DNA from: Deinococcus aetherius
GTDB taxonomy: Bacteria > Deinococcota > Deinococci > Deinococcales > Deinococcaceae
Length of the DNA stretch: 64,000 nucleotides
Assembly (NCBI RefSeq): GCF_025997855.1
Contig: NZ_AP026560.1
Coordinates: 2,868,501 to 2,932,500, forward strand
Direction: 5' to 3'
How positions within the stretch are numbered: the stretch's first letter is position 1; each line of letters starts with the position of its first letter. Positions 44,336-57,707 of the stretch are shown piece by piece. A program made the translations under genes and the position numbers. The notes under the pieces were generated by a model. It worked only from the letters and a program-made list of their open reading frames with translations, had not been told where the DNA came from and made no database searches.

Positions 44336-44399
44336 CGTGTGGAGGCACACACGGCGGCGTTATTTAGAAGGCACACAACCCTGAAGAACGCCTTAGACT
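44336..44399 (+). promoter_or_regulatory. Putative regulatory region of the caa3 oxidase operon
   Basis: CGTGTG-N6-CACACG (44336-44353) is a perfect inverted repeat with the spacing used by CRP/FNR-family sites. AGGCACACA occurs twice (44343-44351 and 44369-44377). A -10-like TAGACT is at 44394-44399, about 30 nt before the ctaC start. The identity of any regulator is inferred only from spacing. Confidence 0.45.
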
Positions 44400-44423
44400 G
44401 GGGGAAGAGGAAAGAGGAAAGGA

Positions 44424-45667
44424 GTGAAGTTGAACACCAACCATAGCCGCCCTAGACGCGGACCGCCGGGGGGTCTGCCGCGCCGAGTCGCGCAGGCAGG
44501 TCTGCTGGGGCTGGGCGCGACGCTGCTCTCCGGGTGTCAGTCGAACCGGCTGATCAGCATCGGCGACATGGCGTCGGCCAGCAACCGCGAAATCTTCTGG
44601 ATGAGCGTTCCGGCCATCGCCCTGTCGATCATCATCTTCGCCGCCGTGTCGTGGGCGCTGTTCTACACGGTTCGCAAGTTCCGCGAGGACCGCAACGACG
44701 CCGCGCCCGCCCAGTTCCACGGCAACAACCGCCTGGAAGTGATCCTGGTGGTCGTGCCCGTGTTGATCGTGGTGCTGCTGAGCGTGCTGACGGTGCGGAC
44801 GATGGCGCGCATCAACCCCACCCCGCGCGAGGCCGTGGACATCAACGTGCTCGCGCGGCAGTTCTGGTGGAACTTCGGCTACCCGGGCGCGCCCGCCGCC
44901 GCCGGGGGAACGGTCACCAACGGCAACGAGCTGGTGATCCCCACCCGCAACCAGATCGCCCTGACGATGACCGCCGGGGACGTGCTCCACGGCTTCTGGG
45001 CGCCCAACCTGGGCGGGCAGCGTTACGCGATTCCCGGCTCGCAGAAGACGTGGCAGGTCGACACCGACCGCGTGGGCGTCTACTACGGCGAGTGCTCGGT
45101 GCTGTGCGGGGCGAGCCACGCGAATATGCGTTACCGGATCATCGCGCTGGAGCCCGAGCGTTACAACTCGTTCCTGCGCACCGCCCAGGCCTACCGCGCC
45201 CCCACCCCCGCCCCCGGCAGCCCCGAGGCGCGCGGCTACACGATCTTCATGCAGGGCAAGCCCTCGACGGGCGCCCTGGCCTGCGCCGCGTGCCACCGCA
45301 TCCAGGGCACGCCCGCGAACGGCGCGGCGGGCCCCGACCTGAGCTTTTTCGGCACCCGCCACACCCTAGGGGCGGGCATCTGGGAGGGCGAGCGCGCCCG
45401 CGAGATGCTGCTTCCCTGGCTGGCGAACAGCCCCGGCGTGAAGCCCGGCAGCCAGATGCCGCCCTACAACGGGGCGACCTACCGTGTGAACGGCGAGGTC
45501 CGCAAGGGCGGAGTGCTGACCCGGCGGGAACTGGAGGACGTGGCCGCTTACCTGCGCACCCTGCGTCTGCCGGAGGAAGCCGACTACTGGCGGGGCGTGC
45601 CCGTGATCGGCGCGGGCGACACCCAGGGCAGCGCCGACCAGTCCAACGGCGCCCAAGGAGGTAACCA

Positions 45668-45671
<4 letters not shown>
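44424..45671 (+). CDS. ctaC: Cytochrome c oxidase subunit II with fused cytochrome c
   Basis: A 415-residue lipoprotein. Cys38 in TLLSGC is the lipobox. Two membrane helices (about 58-82 and 104-126) precede the CuA domain, with His189, [16 protein letters not shown] (Cys224, Glu, Cys228, His232, Met235). The C-terminal heme-binding domain has CAACH at 287-291 with a later Met. It takes electrons from cytochrome c or directly from the fused heme to CuA. The start may be GTG 44424 or TTG 44430, the latter 5 nt after AGGAG. It overlaps ctaD (GTGA). Confidence 0.93.
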
Positions 45672-48124
<2,453 letters not shown>

Positions 48125-48138
48125 GGTAGCGGGGGAGC

Positions 48139-48241
48139 GGTCAGCAATCAGCTTTCAGCCATCAGGGGTGGGGACGTGACGAGCGTTCCCACCTTCTTCT
48201 TTTGTCCTTTGCTGACAGCTGACGGCTGAGAACTGACCGCT
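48139..48241 (+). repeat. TCAGC-type heptamer inverted-repeat cassette
   Basis: The left arm is GGTCAGC, AATCAGC, TTTCAGC, CATCAGG (48139-48166); the right arm is GCTGACA, GCTGACG, GCTGAGA, ACTGACC (48211-48238). Together they enclose the terminator of the caa3 operon. Confidence 0.85.
48167..48203 (+). terminator. Terminator of ctaC-ctaD inside a heptamer cassette
   Basis: GGTGGGGACG (48167-48176) pairs with CGTTCCCACC (48184-48193), including one G·T pair, around a 6-nt loop, followed by TTCTTCTTTTG. It lies 43 nt after the ctaD stop. Confidence 0.85.
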
Positions 48242-48283
48242 CCTGGGACACCCCGCCCCCCTCCCCCGTCCTAGCCTGCACCC

Positions 48284-48982
48284 ATGAAGTGGTTGACAGC
48301 CGTGCTCCTGGCCCTCGCTGCAGTTTTGGGAGGGCTGCTCATCTATAAGAACGTCTCCCCCACCCCGCAGGGCGGCACGGCCCTCGACGCGCCGATTGTC
48401 CTCCCCGCGCTGCGGCTGGTGAACGAGCGGGGCGAAACGGCCAGCTTGAGCGACTCGGGCGGCAGGCTGCGGCTCGTCTTCTTCGGCTTCGCGCGTTGCC
48501 CGGACGTGTGCCCGGCCACGCTGGCGAGGCTCAAGAACGACCTCGCCGGGTTGACTCCCGCGCAGAGGGAGCGGGTGCAGGTGCAGCTCGTGACCGTCGA
48601 CCCCGAGCACGACCGGCCGAACGTCCTGCGCGACTACCTGGGCCGCTTCGACCCGACCTTCACGGGGCTGACCGGCGACGCGGCCATCATCGACGAGGCG
48701 GCGCGGGTGATGTTCGTGGCGAACATCGCACCCCTGCCGGAGCCCGAGGGGCACGGCGACCACCTGGAGCACACGGGCGCGCAGGGCGGGTCGGCCCTCT
48801 CCTCCGAGGATCACAGCGACGAGGTGCCCGGCGGGGCGAACGTGGCCGCCCGCGTCCACGGCGATCAGGTCAGCGTGGTGGACACGCGGGGCCGCTTCGT
48901 CCGGGTGTACGGCAACGCGAACGTGACTGGCGGCGAGTTGCGGCGCGACCTGCCCGCGTTGATTCGGCTGTACGGCAGCTAA
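48284..48982 (+). CDS. SCO1/SenC copper chaperone for cytochrome oxidase
   Basis: A 232-residue membrane-anchored thioredoxin-fold protein that delivers copper to the CuA site of subunit II. One N-terminal helix (LTAVLLALAAVLGGLLIY) is followed by VFFGFARCPDVCPATLARL, with the copper-binding C72-x3-C76, and VQLVTVDPEHDRPNVLRDYLGRF. Between about residues 150 and 190 there is an extra loop rich in His, Glu and Asp (EGHGDHLEHTGAQGG, SSEDHSDEVPGG). TAGCCT lies 6 nt before the ATG. It follows the oxidase genes, as expected. Confidence 0.9.
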   Translation: MKWLTAVLLALAAVLGGLLIYKNVSPTPQGGTALDAPIVLPALRLVNERGETASLSDSGGRLRLVFFGFARCPDVCPATLARLKNDLAGLTPAQRERVQVQLVTVDPEHDRPNVLRDYLGRFDPTFTGLTGDAAIIDEAARVMFVANIAPLPEPEGHGDHLEHTGAQGGSALSSEDHSDEVPGGANVAARVHGDQVSVVDTRGRFVRVYGNANVTGGELRRDLPALIRLYGS

Positions 48983-48997
48983 GTGAGCCAAGGGAAC

Positions 48998-49023
48998 GCC
49001 CCCGCCTTCTTTCCGGCGGGGGC
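48998..49023. terminator. Hairpin between convergent SCO1 and VOC genes
   Basis: GCCCCCGCC (48998-49006) and GGCGGGGGC (49015-49023) form a perfect 9-bp stem between the two stop codons. T-tracts are weak on both sides, so efficiency is uncertain. Confidence 0.6.
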
Positions 49024-49038
49024 GCCTCGTTCTGGCTG

Positions 49039-49791
49039 CTACGCAGGTTGAATGACCGAGAAGGTCGCGCCCGCCGGGTCTTGCAACATGGCGAGCCGTC
49101 CGTAGGGAGAGTCGTGAGGGGGTGAGAGCACACGCCCGCCGTTCGCCTCCACGGCCTGCACGGCCCGGTCGGCCTCCTCGACCTCGAAGTAGACCATCCA
49201 CCCGGGCTGCATCCCGGCATGCCACCGCTCGTTCATCTGCATGATGCCCGCGCTCATGTCGTCCCCGTGGTACAGGGTGTGGTAGCCCATCTCGGGGACG
49301 GGACGGCTGGTGACCCCCAGCAGGGCCGTGTAGAAGTCGCGGGCGCGGTCGGCGTCGCGGGTGTGGAGTTCACCCCAGGCATAGGCACCCGGCGCACCGG
49401 ACAGGGCCATCCCCGCCTGCTTGCCCGGCTGCCACAGCCCGAACACCGTGCCGTTCGGGTCGCGCGCCATCAGCAGGTGCCCCTGGTCGCCGACCTGCAT
49501 GGGCTCCACCGCGATCTGCCCCCCCAGCTCACGAACGCGTTCGGCATCCGTATATACGTCGCCGCTGGCGAAGTAGAGGCACCACGCACTCTGCTCGTCC
49601 AGCCGGGGGACAACGGCCGCGACCGCGTGCTCCTCCCGGAAGGCGATGCTGTAGTCCCCGTACTCGGACCCCTGACCCTGAAACCTCCAGCCGAACAGGG
49701 CCTCGTAAAAGCGCCGAACAGCCCCGGCATCGGACGTCATGAGATCGGTCCAGATGGGAGTTCCGGCGGTGTGCTGGGTGTGTACGGTCAT
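49039..49791 (-). CDS. Two-domain VOC-family protein
   Basis: A 250-residue protein with two VOC modules: PIWTDLMTSDAGAVRRFYEALFGWRF to FGLWQPG (about 10-120), then AYAWGELHTRDADRARDFYTALLGVT to PAGATFSVIQPA (about 130-250). Each carries the acidic or His ligand positions of the glyoxalase fold. Similar proteins include the Streptomyces CFP-30B/27-kDa antigen group; enzymatic activity is not established. ATG 49791 has AGGAGG 5 nt upstream. It is driven by a good promoter that overlaps the RDRM-like site. Confidence 0.83.
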   Translation of the reverse strand: MTVHTQHTAGTPIWTDLMTSDAGAVRRFYEALFGWRFQGQGSEYGDYSIAFREEHAVAAVVPRLDEQSAWCLYFASGDVYTDAERVRELGGQIAVEPMQVGDQGHLLMARDPNGTVFGLWQPGKQAGMALSGAPGAYAWGELHTRDADRARDFYTALLGVTSRPVPEMGYHTLYHGDDMSAGIMQMNERWHAGMQPGWMVYFEVEEADRAVQAVEANGGRVLSPPHDSPYGRLAMLQDPAGATFSVIQPA

Positions 49792-49832
49792 GGCTGCCTC
49801 CTGCAAGCGGGCGAAGTCGGGGCGGACAACCC

Positions 49833-49861
49833 ATTCTCCATCACAATTCTTGTTATGTCAA
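49833..49861 (-). promoter_or_regulatory. Promoter of the two-domain VOC gene
   Basis: On the minus strand TTGACA (plus-strand 49856-49861) and GAGAAT (49833-49838) are separated by 17 bp. The -35 hexamer lies inside the RDRM-like element at 49853-49869. Confidence 0.65.
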
Positions 49862-49869
49862 TAGCAGAA
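49853..49869 (+). promoter_or_regulatory. RDRM-like site upstream of ruvB
   Basis: TTATGTCAATAGCAGAA matches the 17-bp Deinococcus radiation/desiccation response motif TTATGTCATTGACATAA at 12 or 13 positions; the left half TTATGTCA is perfect. It lies 78 nt before ruvB. In Deinococcus this motif is bound by the repressor DdrO, which is cleaved by PprI/IrrE after DNA damage. The degenerate right half lowers certainty. Confidence 0.6.
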
Positions 49870-49946
49870 TGAGTGTCGACGTTTCACCAGAGGGATAAGT
49901 TGCTACATCCGGCACCCCTTTTTCGGAAATAGCGTAATATGACCGC

Positions 49947-50945
49947 ATGACTGAAGCGAACGACCCCGCCTTGCGGCCCAAGACGCTGACGGAATACGTA
50001 GGCCAGGAGCGGCTCAAGGAAAAGATGACGGTGTACCTCCAGGCCGCCAAGGGCCGCCGGGAGGCGCTCGACCACACGATGCTCTTCGGCCCTCCAGGGC
50101 TGGGCAAGACGACTCTGGCGCACATTATCGCGCACGAACTCGGCGTGAACATCCGCGTCACCTCGGGCCCGGCCATCGAGAAGCCGGGGGACCTCGCCGC
50201 CATCCTCACGAACTCGCTCGAAGAGGGCGACGTGCTGTTCATCGACGAGATTCACCGCCTGGGCCGGGTGGCGGAGGAGCACCTCTACCCCGCGATGGAG
50301 GACTACAAGCTCGACATCGTGCTGGGGCAGGGCCCGGCGGCGCGGACCATCGAGCTGCCGCTGCCGCGCTTTACCCTCGTCGGGGCGACTACCCGCCCGG
50401 GGCTGATCACCGCGCCCATGAGAAGCCGCTTCGGCATCATCGAGCACCTGGAGTACTACACGCCCACCGAGATAGGCACCAACCTGCTGCGTGACGCCCG
50501 GCTGCTGGGCTTCGGGCTGACGGAAGACGCCGCCGTGGAGATCGGCGCCCGCTCGCGCGGCACGATGCGGATCGCCAAGCGACTGTTGCGGCGCGTGCGC
50601 GACTACGCCGAGGTGGCGGGCGAGAAGCTCATCGAGCTGCCCCGCGCGCTCGACGCCCTCGACCGCCTGGGGCTGGACTCGGCGGGCCTGGACGACCGCG
50701 ACAAGAAGTACCTGGAGACGCTGATCCACCGTTTCGCAGGTGGGCCGGTCGGCGTGGACACCCTCGCCACCGCGATCTCGGAAGACGCCCTGACGCTGGA
50801 GGACGTGTACGAGCCGTACCTGATCCAGCTCGGCTTCATCAAGCGCACCCCCCGGGGCCGCGTCGCCACCGCCCACGCCTACGATCACCTGGGTCTGCCG
50901 GTGGGCGGCCGGGACGAGGAGGGGGCGGGGGTGTACACGAACTGA
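49947..50945 (+). CDS. ruvB: Holliday junction branch-migration helicase RuvB
   Basis: A 332-residue AAA+ motor that, with RuvA, drives branch migration of recombination intermediates. [19 protein letters not shown], Walker [22 protein letters not shown], Walker [26 protein letters not shown], sensor [21 protein letters not shown] and the C-terminal winged helix [16 protein letters not shown] are all present. TAATAT (49935-49940) lies 6 nt before the ATG. An RDRM-like element upstream suggests damage-inducible expression; ruvA and ruvC are not in the window. Confidence 0.97.
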   Translation: MTEANDPALRPKTLTEYVGQERLKEKMTVYLQAAKGRREALDHTMLFGPPGLGKTTLAHIIAHELGVNIRVTSGPAIEKPGDLAAILTNSLEEGDVLFIDEIHRLGRVAEEHLYPAMEDYKLDIVLGQGPAARTIELPLPRFTLVGATTRPGLITAPMRSRFGIIEHLEYYTPTEIGTNLLRDARLLGFGLTEDAAVEIGARSRGTMRIAKRLLRRVRDYAEVAGEKLIELPRALDALDRLGLDSAGLDDRDKKYLETLIHRFAGGPVGVDTLATAISEDALTLEDVYEPYLIQLGFIKRTPRGRVATAHAYDHLGLPVGGRDEEGAGVYTN

Positions 50946-50948
50946 GGC

Positions 50949-51043
50949 GATCAGCACTCAGCTGTCAGCGATCAGCACAAAAGAGCAAAAGCTCCGGCCA
51001 GCGCTGGGGCTTTTTGCTGACGGCTGACCGCTGATCGCTGACG
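50949..51043 (+). repeat. TCAGC-type heptamer inverted-repeat cassette
   Basis: The left arm is GATCAGC, ACTCAGC, TGTCAGC, GATCAGC (50949-50976); the right arm is GCTGACG, GCTGACC, GCTGATC, GCTGACG (51016-51043), around the ruvB terminator. The right arm ends only a few bases before the -10 box (TACACT) of the next gene. Confidence 0.85.
50987..51015 (+). terminator. Terminator of ruvB inside a heptamer cassette
   Basis: AAAAGCTCC (50987-50995) pairs with GGGGCTTTT (51006-51014), one T·G pair, around a 10-nt loop, ending in a T5 run. The A-tract at the other side would let it work in both directions. Confidence 0.85.
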
Positions 51044-51061
51044 GCTCGCTACACTCCCCCC

Positions 51062-51418
<357 letters not shown>

Positions 51419-51430
51419 ACCCCCTGGACC

Positions 51431-52336
51431 CTAGTTGCCCTCGCCCGTCTTCCCGGGAAGGATGCCCTGGTCGGGTGTGACTCTCTCTTCCAGGCGATTC
51501 AGGAAGGCCAGCATCTCGTTCACAAGAACGTCCCCGAAATGTGAGCCCCCGAGGTGCGGCCCGGTCAGCCGCACGAGACGGCTCTCGGGCGAGGTGGTTC
51601 GCGCGAAAATAGCCTCACCGTGACGCGCGAAGGGCACGACCTGATCCTCCGGGCTGCCAGCCACGAGGATCGGGACCTGGGCCGACTGGGGACTGTTGAA
51701 GTCGTTGAAAGGATCGCGCCGGGGGGGGAGCGGCGCCCCCTGGATCACCCCGTGCGCGGCGGCGATGTCGGCCCGGAAGGTGGCGTTGCTTCCCTGCCAG
51801 ACCTCGCGCAGGTTCACCTCCGCGTCGAGCAGCACCACGCCCGACACGGGATAGACCGGGTAAAAGGCGGTGAGCAGGGCGGGCAGCCCCCCCATCGAGT
51901 ACCCGAAGTTGTAGGTGCGCCCGTTGAAGGGGAAGGTGCGGATCGCCCGCGAGCGCATGTCCGCCAGGTAGGTGAGGGCCTGCGGCGCCCCCCAGGTCGT
52001 CGCCCCCGCGTCGTTGCTGACGAGGACGGCGTACCCGGCGCCGAGGAGCCGCGCGTACAGGGAGCGCAGGTGCGGCCGGGTCAGGCTGAGTTCCGAGGTC
52101 ATCCCGCGCGAATGCGAGACCATCACGAGCGGGCAGGCGGGGGTGCACGCGGCGGGGCGGAACAGGAAGGCGTCGCCGAGCGGGTGCGGGAAGCGCAGGG
52201 GCTCGGGCAACGCGACCTCTGCATTCGGTTGAGCCTGGGCAAGCGGAGTGGACGGGGGCGTTTCCACGGGCGGCACGGGAGGCGTGGCGGCGAGGGCGGC
52301 GGACGACAGGAAGAGGGAGAGCACCACGCACTTCAT
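51431..52336 (-). CDS. Secreted dienelactone-hydrolase-like esterase
   Basis: A 301-residue protein with a signal peptide (MKCVVLSLFLSSAALA) and a Pro-rich linker (to about residue 40). The alpha/beta-hydrolase domain has LVMVSHSRGMTSELSL (oxyanion region), the nucleophile motif NFGYSMGGLPALLTAF, and VPILVAGSPEDQVVPF with the acid. LTGPHLGGSHFGDVLVNEM supplies the His. It resembles chlorophyllase/platelet-activating-factor hydrolase-like enzymes. TAGTCT lies 8 nt before the ATG. Substrate unknown, probably periplasmic. Confidence 0.8.
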   Translation of the reverse strand: MKCVVLSLFLSSAALAATPPVPPVETPPSTPLAQAQPNAEVALPEPLRFPHPLGDAFLFRPAACTPACPLVMVSHSRGMTSELSLTRPHLRSLYARLLGAGYAVLVSNDAGATTWGAPQALTYLADMRSRAIRTFPFNGRTYNFGYSMGGLPALLTAFYPVYPVSGVVLLDAEVNLREVWQGSNATFRADIAAAHGVIQGAPLPPRRDPFNDFNSPQSAQVPILVAGSPEDQVVPFARHGEAIFARTTSPESRLVRLTGPHLGGSHFGDVLVNEMLAFLNRLEERVTPDQGILPGKTGEGN

Positions 52337-52373
52337 CGCGGCAGAGACTAACAGAAGGCGGGAGCCGGGGCCG

Positions 52374-53486
52374 TCAGCGACCGAACAGCCAGCGCGACAG
52401 CGCCCTGCCCTCCAGCAGACGCGCGATCAGCACCGGGATACCCAGGGCGATCAGCCCGTACACGGCGAGCACCCCGAGGAACGCGGCCGGGCGGCCCGGA
52501 AAGCCCACCCGCTCCAGGAACCACAACACCCCCGGGTGGAGCAGATAGATCTGGAGGCTCACCGTGCCCAGATAGACGAGCACCGAGCGCCACCGTGTCT
52601 GGAAAGGGGCCAGCACCTGCGCCAGCCCGAACAGGGCGAGCACCGCCGCCGCCGTGAAGGTCCAGTTCGCCGCGCTGTAGGTCACGCTGCTCACCCGCCC
52701 GCCCTCCAGCAGCGACACCGCGACGGGCACGTACCACGCGAGGGCCAGCACGGCGGCCCCCACGAACCACCCCCGCCACCGCGCCCACAGCGCCTCGAAC
52801 GCCCCCTCGTTCGCGCCAAAGTACATCCCCAGGGTGAGGGCCGGGATGTACCACAGGGCCATCGTGCCGGGGAAACGGAAGCTCAGGACGCCCGTGCGGT
52901 TGAGCCAGAACACCAGGAACTGCAACGCGAAGGCCAGGGCGAGCACCGCCAGGAAGGGCCAGCGCCGCCGCCACAACGGGAGCAATAGCGGCAGCACGAG
53001 GTAGAACTGGAGGACGATCAGCAGGAAGTACAGGTGAAAGTACCCCTTGCCGTACTGCACCCACACCTGCCAGCGCGCCGGGTCGGCGAGCGCGGCGAGG
53101 GGATCCTGATGGGTCACGACCCGGAAGAGCACGTACAGGACCGTCCAGAGCAGGTACGGCAGCAGCGCCGTGCGGATACGGGCCGCGTAATACTTCCCGA
53201 GGTCGAGCCGCCGCATCGCCGAGCGGGTGAGCACGAGCGCCGTCATGAAGACGAAGGCGGGCACCACGAAGTGCAGGGAGCGGTTGATGACGGCGATGGC
53301 AGTACTCAGGGTCGAGCCCGCCTCCGCGTGCCGCAGCGCCAGCCCGGTAAGGTGGTGGGCCACGACGGCGACGATTGCCAGTCCCCGGAACACGTCCACG
53401 GCGGGGAGGCGGGCCCCGGCGTCACTCCGCCTCCCGGGCACCGTCGCGGGCAGGGAAGCGTCGGCGGAAACGGGGGATGTGGTCAT
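52374..53486 (-). CDS. Acyltransferase-3 family membrane protein
   Basis: A 370-residue protein with about ten helices and the family signature LPAVDVFRGLAIVAVVAHHLTGL (conserved Arg and the catalytic His pair region), VVPAFVFMTALVLTRSAMRR and YYAARIRTALLPYLLWTVLYVLF. The C-terminus SLQIYLLHPGVLWFLERVGFPG is also typical. Members O-acylate carbohydrates, lipids or peptidoglycan in the cell envelope. A TATACT box lies 11 nt upstream of the ATG. The acceptor is not predictable and no sugar-biosynthesis gene is nearby. Confidence 0.87.
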   Translation of the reverse strand: MTTSPVSADASLPATVPGRRSDAGARLPAVDVFRGLAIVAVVAHHLTGLALRHAEAGSTLSTAIAVINRSLHFVVPAFVFMTALVLTRSAMRRLDLGKYYAARIRTALLPYLLWTVLYVLFRVVTHQDPLAALADPARWQVWVQYGKGYFHLYFLLIVLQFYLVLPLLLPLWRRRWPFLAVLALAFALQFLVFWLNRTGVLSFRFPGTMALWYIPALTLGMYFGANEGAFEALWARWRGWFVGAAVLALAWYVPVAVSLLEGGRVSSVTYSAANWTFTAAAVLALFGLAQVLAPFQTRWRSVLVYLGTVSLQIYLLHPGVLWFLERVGFPGRPAAFLGVLAVYGLIALGIPVLIARLLEGRALSRWLFGR

Positions 53487-53564
53487 GGGCGGGGACCAGT
53501 ATAGGGACGGGCTGAGCACCCGGAGACGATGAGGGATGGAGGCGGACAGGAAGCGCGGCGGGGG

Positions 53565-54311
53565 TCAACGTCCGCCGCCCACGTCCAGCAGCGCGCCGGT
53601 GACGTAACTCGCCTCCTCCGAGAGGAGCCACAGGATCGCCCGGGCGACCTCCTCCGGGCTGCCGCCGCGTCCCATCGGGATACCGGGGGCCAGCCGGGTG
53701 ACCCGGCGCGGTTCCCCGCCCAGCGCGTGAATCTCGGTCTCGATCAACTCGGGGCGCACTCCGCAGACCCGGATGCCCTCGGCGGCGACCTCGCGGGCCA
53801 AGCCGACCGTCAACGTGTCGACCGCCCCCTTGGAGGCCGCGTAATCGACGTACTCGCCCGGCGACCCCAGCACGGCGGCCCGCGACGAGACGGTGACGAT
53901 CACGCCGCCCGCTCCCCCGTGGCGGGTGGACATCCGCCGCACCGCCGCCCCGGCACACAGGAAGCTGCCGATCACGTTGGTTGTCAGGACCCGCGTGAGC
54001 CGGGCCGCGTCCATCTCCTCCACCCGCGTCTGCCGCTCCAGCACCCCCGCGTTGTTCACGAGCGCGGTGACCCGGCCCAGCCCCGCCTCTACCTCATCGA
54101 ACAGCCGCTCCACCTCCTCCTCGCTACCCACATCGGCCCGCACGGCGAGGGCTCGGCCCCCGGCGCTTTCGATCTCGCGCACGACCTCCCCCGCCGCCCC
54201 GGCGTCCTGCCGGTAGTTCACGCCCACCGCGTAACCCTCAAGGGCCGCGAGCCGTGCCGTGGCCGCGCCGATGCCCCGGCTCCCTCCCGTGACGATCACA
54301 ACTTTGGTCAT
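53565..54311 (-). CDS. SDR-family NAD(P)-dependent oxidoreductase
   Basis: A 248-residue classical short-chain dehydrogenase. The cofactor motif VTGGSRGIGAATARLAALEG, then LVNNAGVLE, VTVSSRAAVLGSPGEYVDYAASKGAVDTL with the Ser/Tyr-x3-Lys catalytic set, and SYVTGALLDVGGGR at the end are complete. NYRQ after the second strand (basic residue) favours NADP. It resembles 3-oxoacyl-ACP reductase/glucose dehydrogenase-like enzymes. TAAGAT lies 5 nt before the ATG (leaderless). Confidence 0.9.
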   Translation of the reverse strand: MTKVVIVTGGSRGIGAATARLAALEGYAVGVNYRQDAGAAGEVVREIESAGGRALAVRADVGSEEEVERLFDEVEAGLGRVTALVNNAGVLERQTRVEEMDAARLTRVLTTNVIGSFLCAGAAVRRMSTRHGGAGGVIVTVSSRAAVLGSPGEYVDYAASKGAVDTLTVGLAREVAAEGIRVCGVRPELIETEIHALGGEPRRVTRLAPGIPMGRGGSPEEVARAILWLLSEEASYVTGALLDVGGGR

Positions 54312-54354
54312 GGCCCATCTTAGGAGGGACGGGGGATGCTCGCCTGACGGTTCC

Positions 54355-56391
<2,037 letters not shown>

Positions 56392-56500
56392 CGGGGCAAG
56401 TGTACGCGGACAGGCCGGGCGGAAGTCCCCCACCGGGCACCTTCCTCTAGCCCATTCGGCGCATTGCTCCGGCGCCAGGCCGTGGCAGACAATCCTCCCG

Positions 56501-57112
56501 ATGAGCAAACATCCCCTCCTGCCGGACGACGAACCTCTGACCGCAGAGCAGGCGCAGGCCGTCTGGGTGGGCGAGATGCCCACGCTCACGGGCCGGGTGG
56601 AGGTCGCTGACTCCGACCCCGAGTGGCCGCGCCTGTACGAGCGCGAGGCCGCCCGCCTCCGCGCCCTGCTGGGCGAGCGCGTGCTGGCCCTCAAACATGT
56701 CGGTTCGACGGCCGTGCCGGGCCTGCCCGCCAAACCCATCATCGACCTCGACCTGTCGCTGGCCGACTCCGCCGACGAGACCGCCTACGTGCCCATCCTG
56801 GAGGGCGCGGGCTACCGCCTGGTTATCCGCGAGCCCGACTGGCACGAGCACCGGATGTTCAAGGGGCCGGACACGAACATCAACCTGCACGTCTGGACCC
56901 TCGGCAGCCCGGAGGCCCGGCGGCACCTGATCTTTCGCGACTGGCTCAGGACGCACGGGGACGACCGGCAGCGGTACGGGGAGCTGAAACGGGAACTGGC
57001 GGGGCGCGATTTCACCTACCTCCACGAGTACAACAACGCGAAGGCGCCGCTGATCAGGGAAATCTACGCGCGGGCCCTGGCCGCCTACCCCGTCGGGAAC
57101 GCTGTAGGTTAA
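56501..57112 (+). CDS. GrpB-like nucleotidyltransferase-fold protein
   Basis: A 203-residue UPF0157/GrpB protein. The signature VEVADSDPEWPRLYEREAARL, VLALKHVGSTAVPGLPAKPIIDLDLSL (GST ... D-x-D) and HEHRMFKGPDTNINLHVWTLGSPEARRHLIFRDWLR cover the domain. In other bacteria it stands alone or is fused to CoaE; its activity is unproven. GACAAT (56488-56493) lies 7 nt before the ATG at 56501. An N-terminal extension of about 25 residues precedes the usual start of homology. Confidence 0.85.
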   Translation: MSKHPLLPDDEPLTAEQAQAVWVGEMPTLTGRVEVADSDPEWPRLYEREAARLRALLGERVLALKHVGSTAVPGLPAKPIIDLDLSLADSADETAYVPILEGAGYRLVIREPDWHEHRMFKGPDTNINLHVWTLGSPEARRHLIFRDWLRTHGDDRQRYGELKRELAGRDFTYLHEYNNAKAPLIREIYARALAAYPVGNAVG

Positions 57113-57119
57113 GCGCGCC

Positions 57120-57635
57120 TCACGCTTCCCCCTGGTGCGGCTCGGCCAGCTCTCCCCGTGCTCCGGGTGCGTCGGCGTCCATCCGGCTGAACTCCGCGCG
57201 CTCGGCAGCCTCCGCCTCCAGCACGTCGCAGACCGGGCGGGCCTGATGCCCCCGTGCCCGCAACAACGCCCGTGTGAGTTGCTCCGTCACGGGCTCCAGG
57301 GCGCGGAACACCGCCGAGCGCGCGAACTCCCGCGCCGCCGACCCTTCCGGCCCGGTCACTTCGGTCAGGTCCATCGCCGCCAGGTCGAGGGGCCACAGCA
57401 CGACATGGACGAGTTCGTGGACAATGGTCTCCTCCTCGTCGCGGAAGGGCTCTTCGGACAGCAGGAGCAGTGCCGTGCGGTGAACCGCATCGACCTTCAC
57501 GTCGCCGCTCTGCCAGGGGCGCTTGAACCGCACCAACTCCAGCCGGATGGTCCACTCGTTCAGGCCCAGAAGTGCCTGCCAGGTGCGGACCAGCTCTTCC
57601 AGCTTCGCTTTCCCCAGGGGCGTGTACCCGGACAT
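57120..57635 (-). CDS. HExxH zinc-metallopeptidase-like protein
   Basis: 171 residues. ETIVHELVHVVLWPL carries an H73-E74-x2-H77 zinc motif, preceded by RTALLLLSEEPFRDEE; the layout recalls SprT/Wss1-like or minigluzincin peptidases. The third ligand is not obvious. The C-terminus is charged and helical. CAGACT lies 7 nt before the ATG at 57635, which is preferred over an earlier in-frame start. It lies just downstream of a second, unrelated zinc peptidase gene on the same strand. Confidence 0.7.
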   Translation of the reverse strand: MSGYTPLGKAKLEELVRTWQALLGLNEWTIRLELVRFKRPWQSGDVKVDAVHRTALLLLSEEPFRDEEETIVHELVHVVLWPLDLAAMDLTEVTGPEGSAAREFARSAVFRALEPVTEQLTRALLRARGHQARPVCDVLEAEAAERAEFSRMDADAPGARGELAEPHQGEA

Positions 57636-57707
57636 GCCCCGGAGTCTGACAGAGGAACCGGCGGCCGGGCCTCTCCCTGGTGAGGTTGAGCGGAGCCGCA
57701 AACCGGA

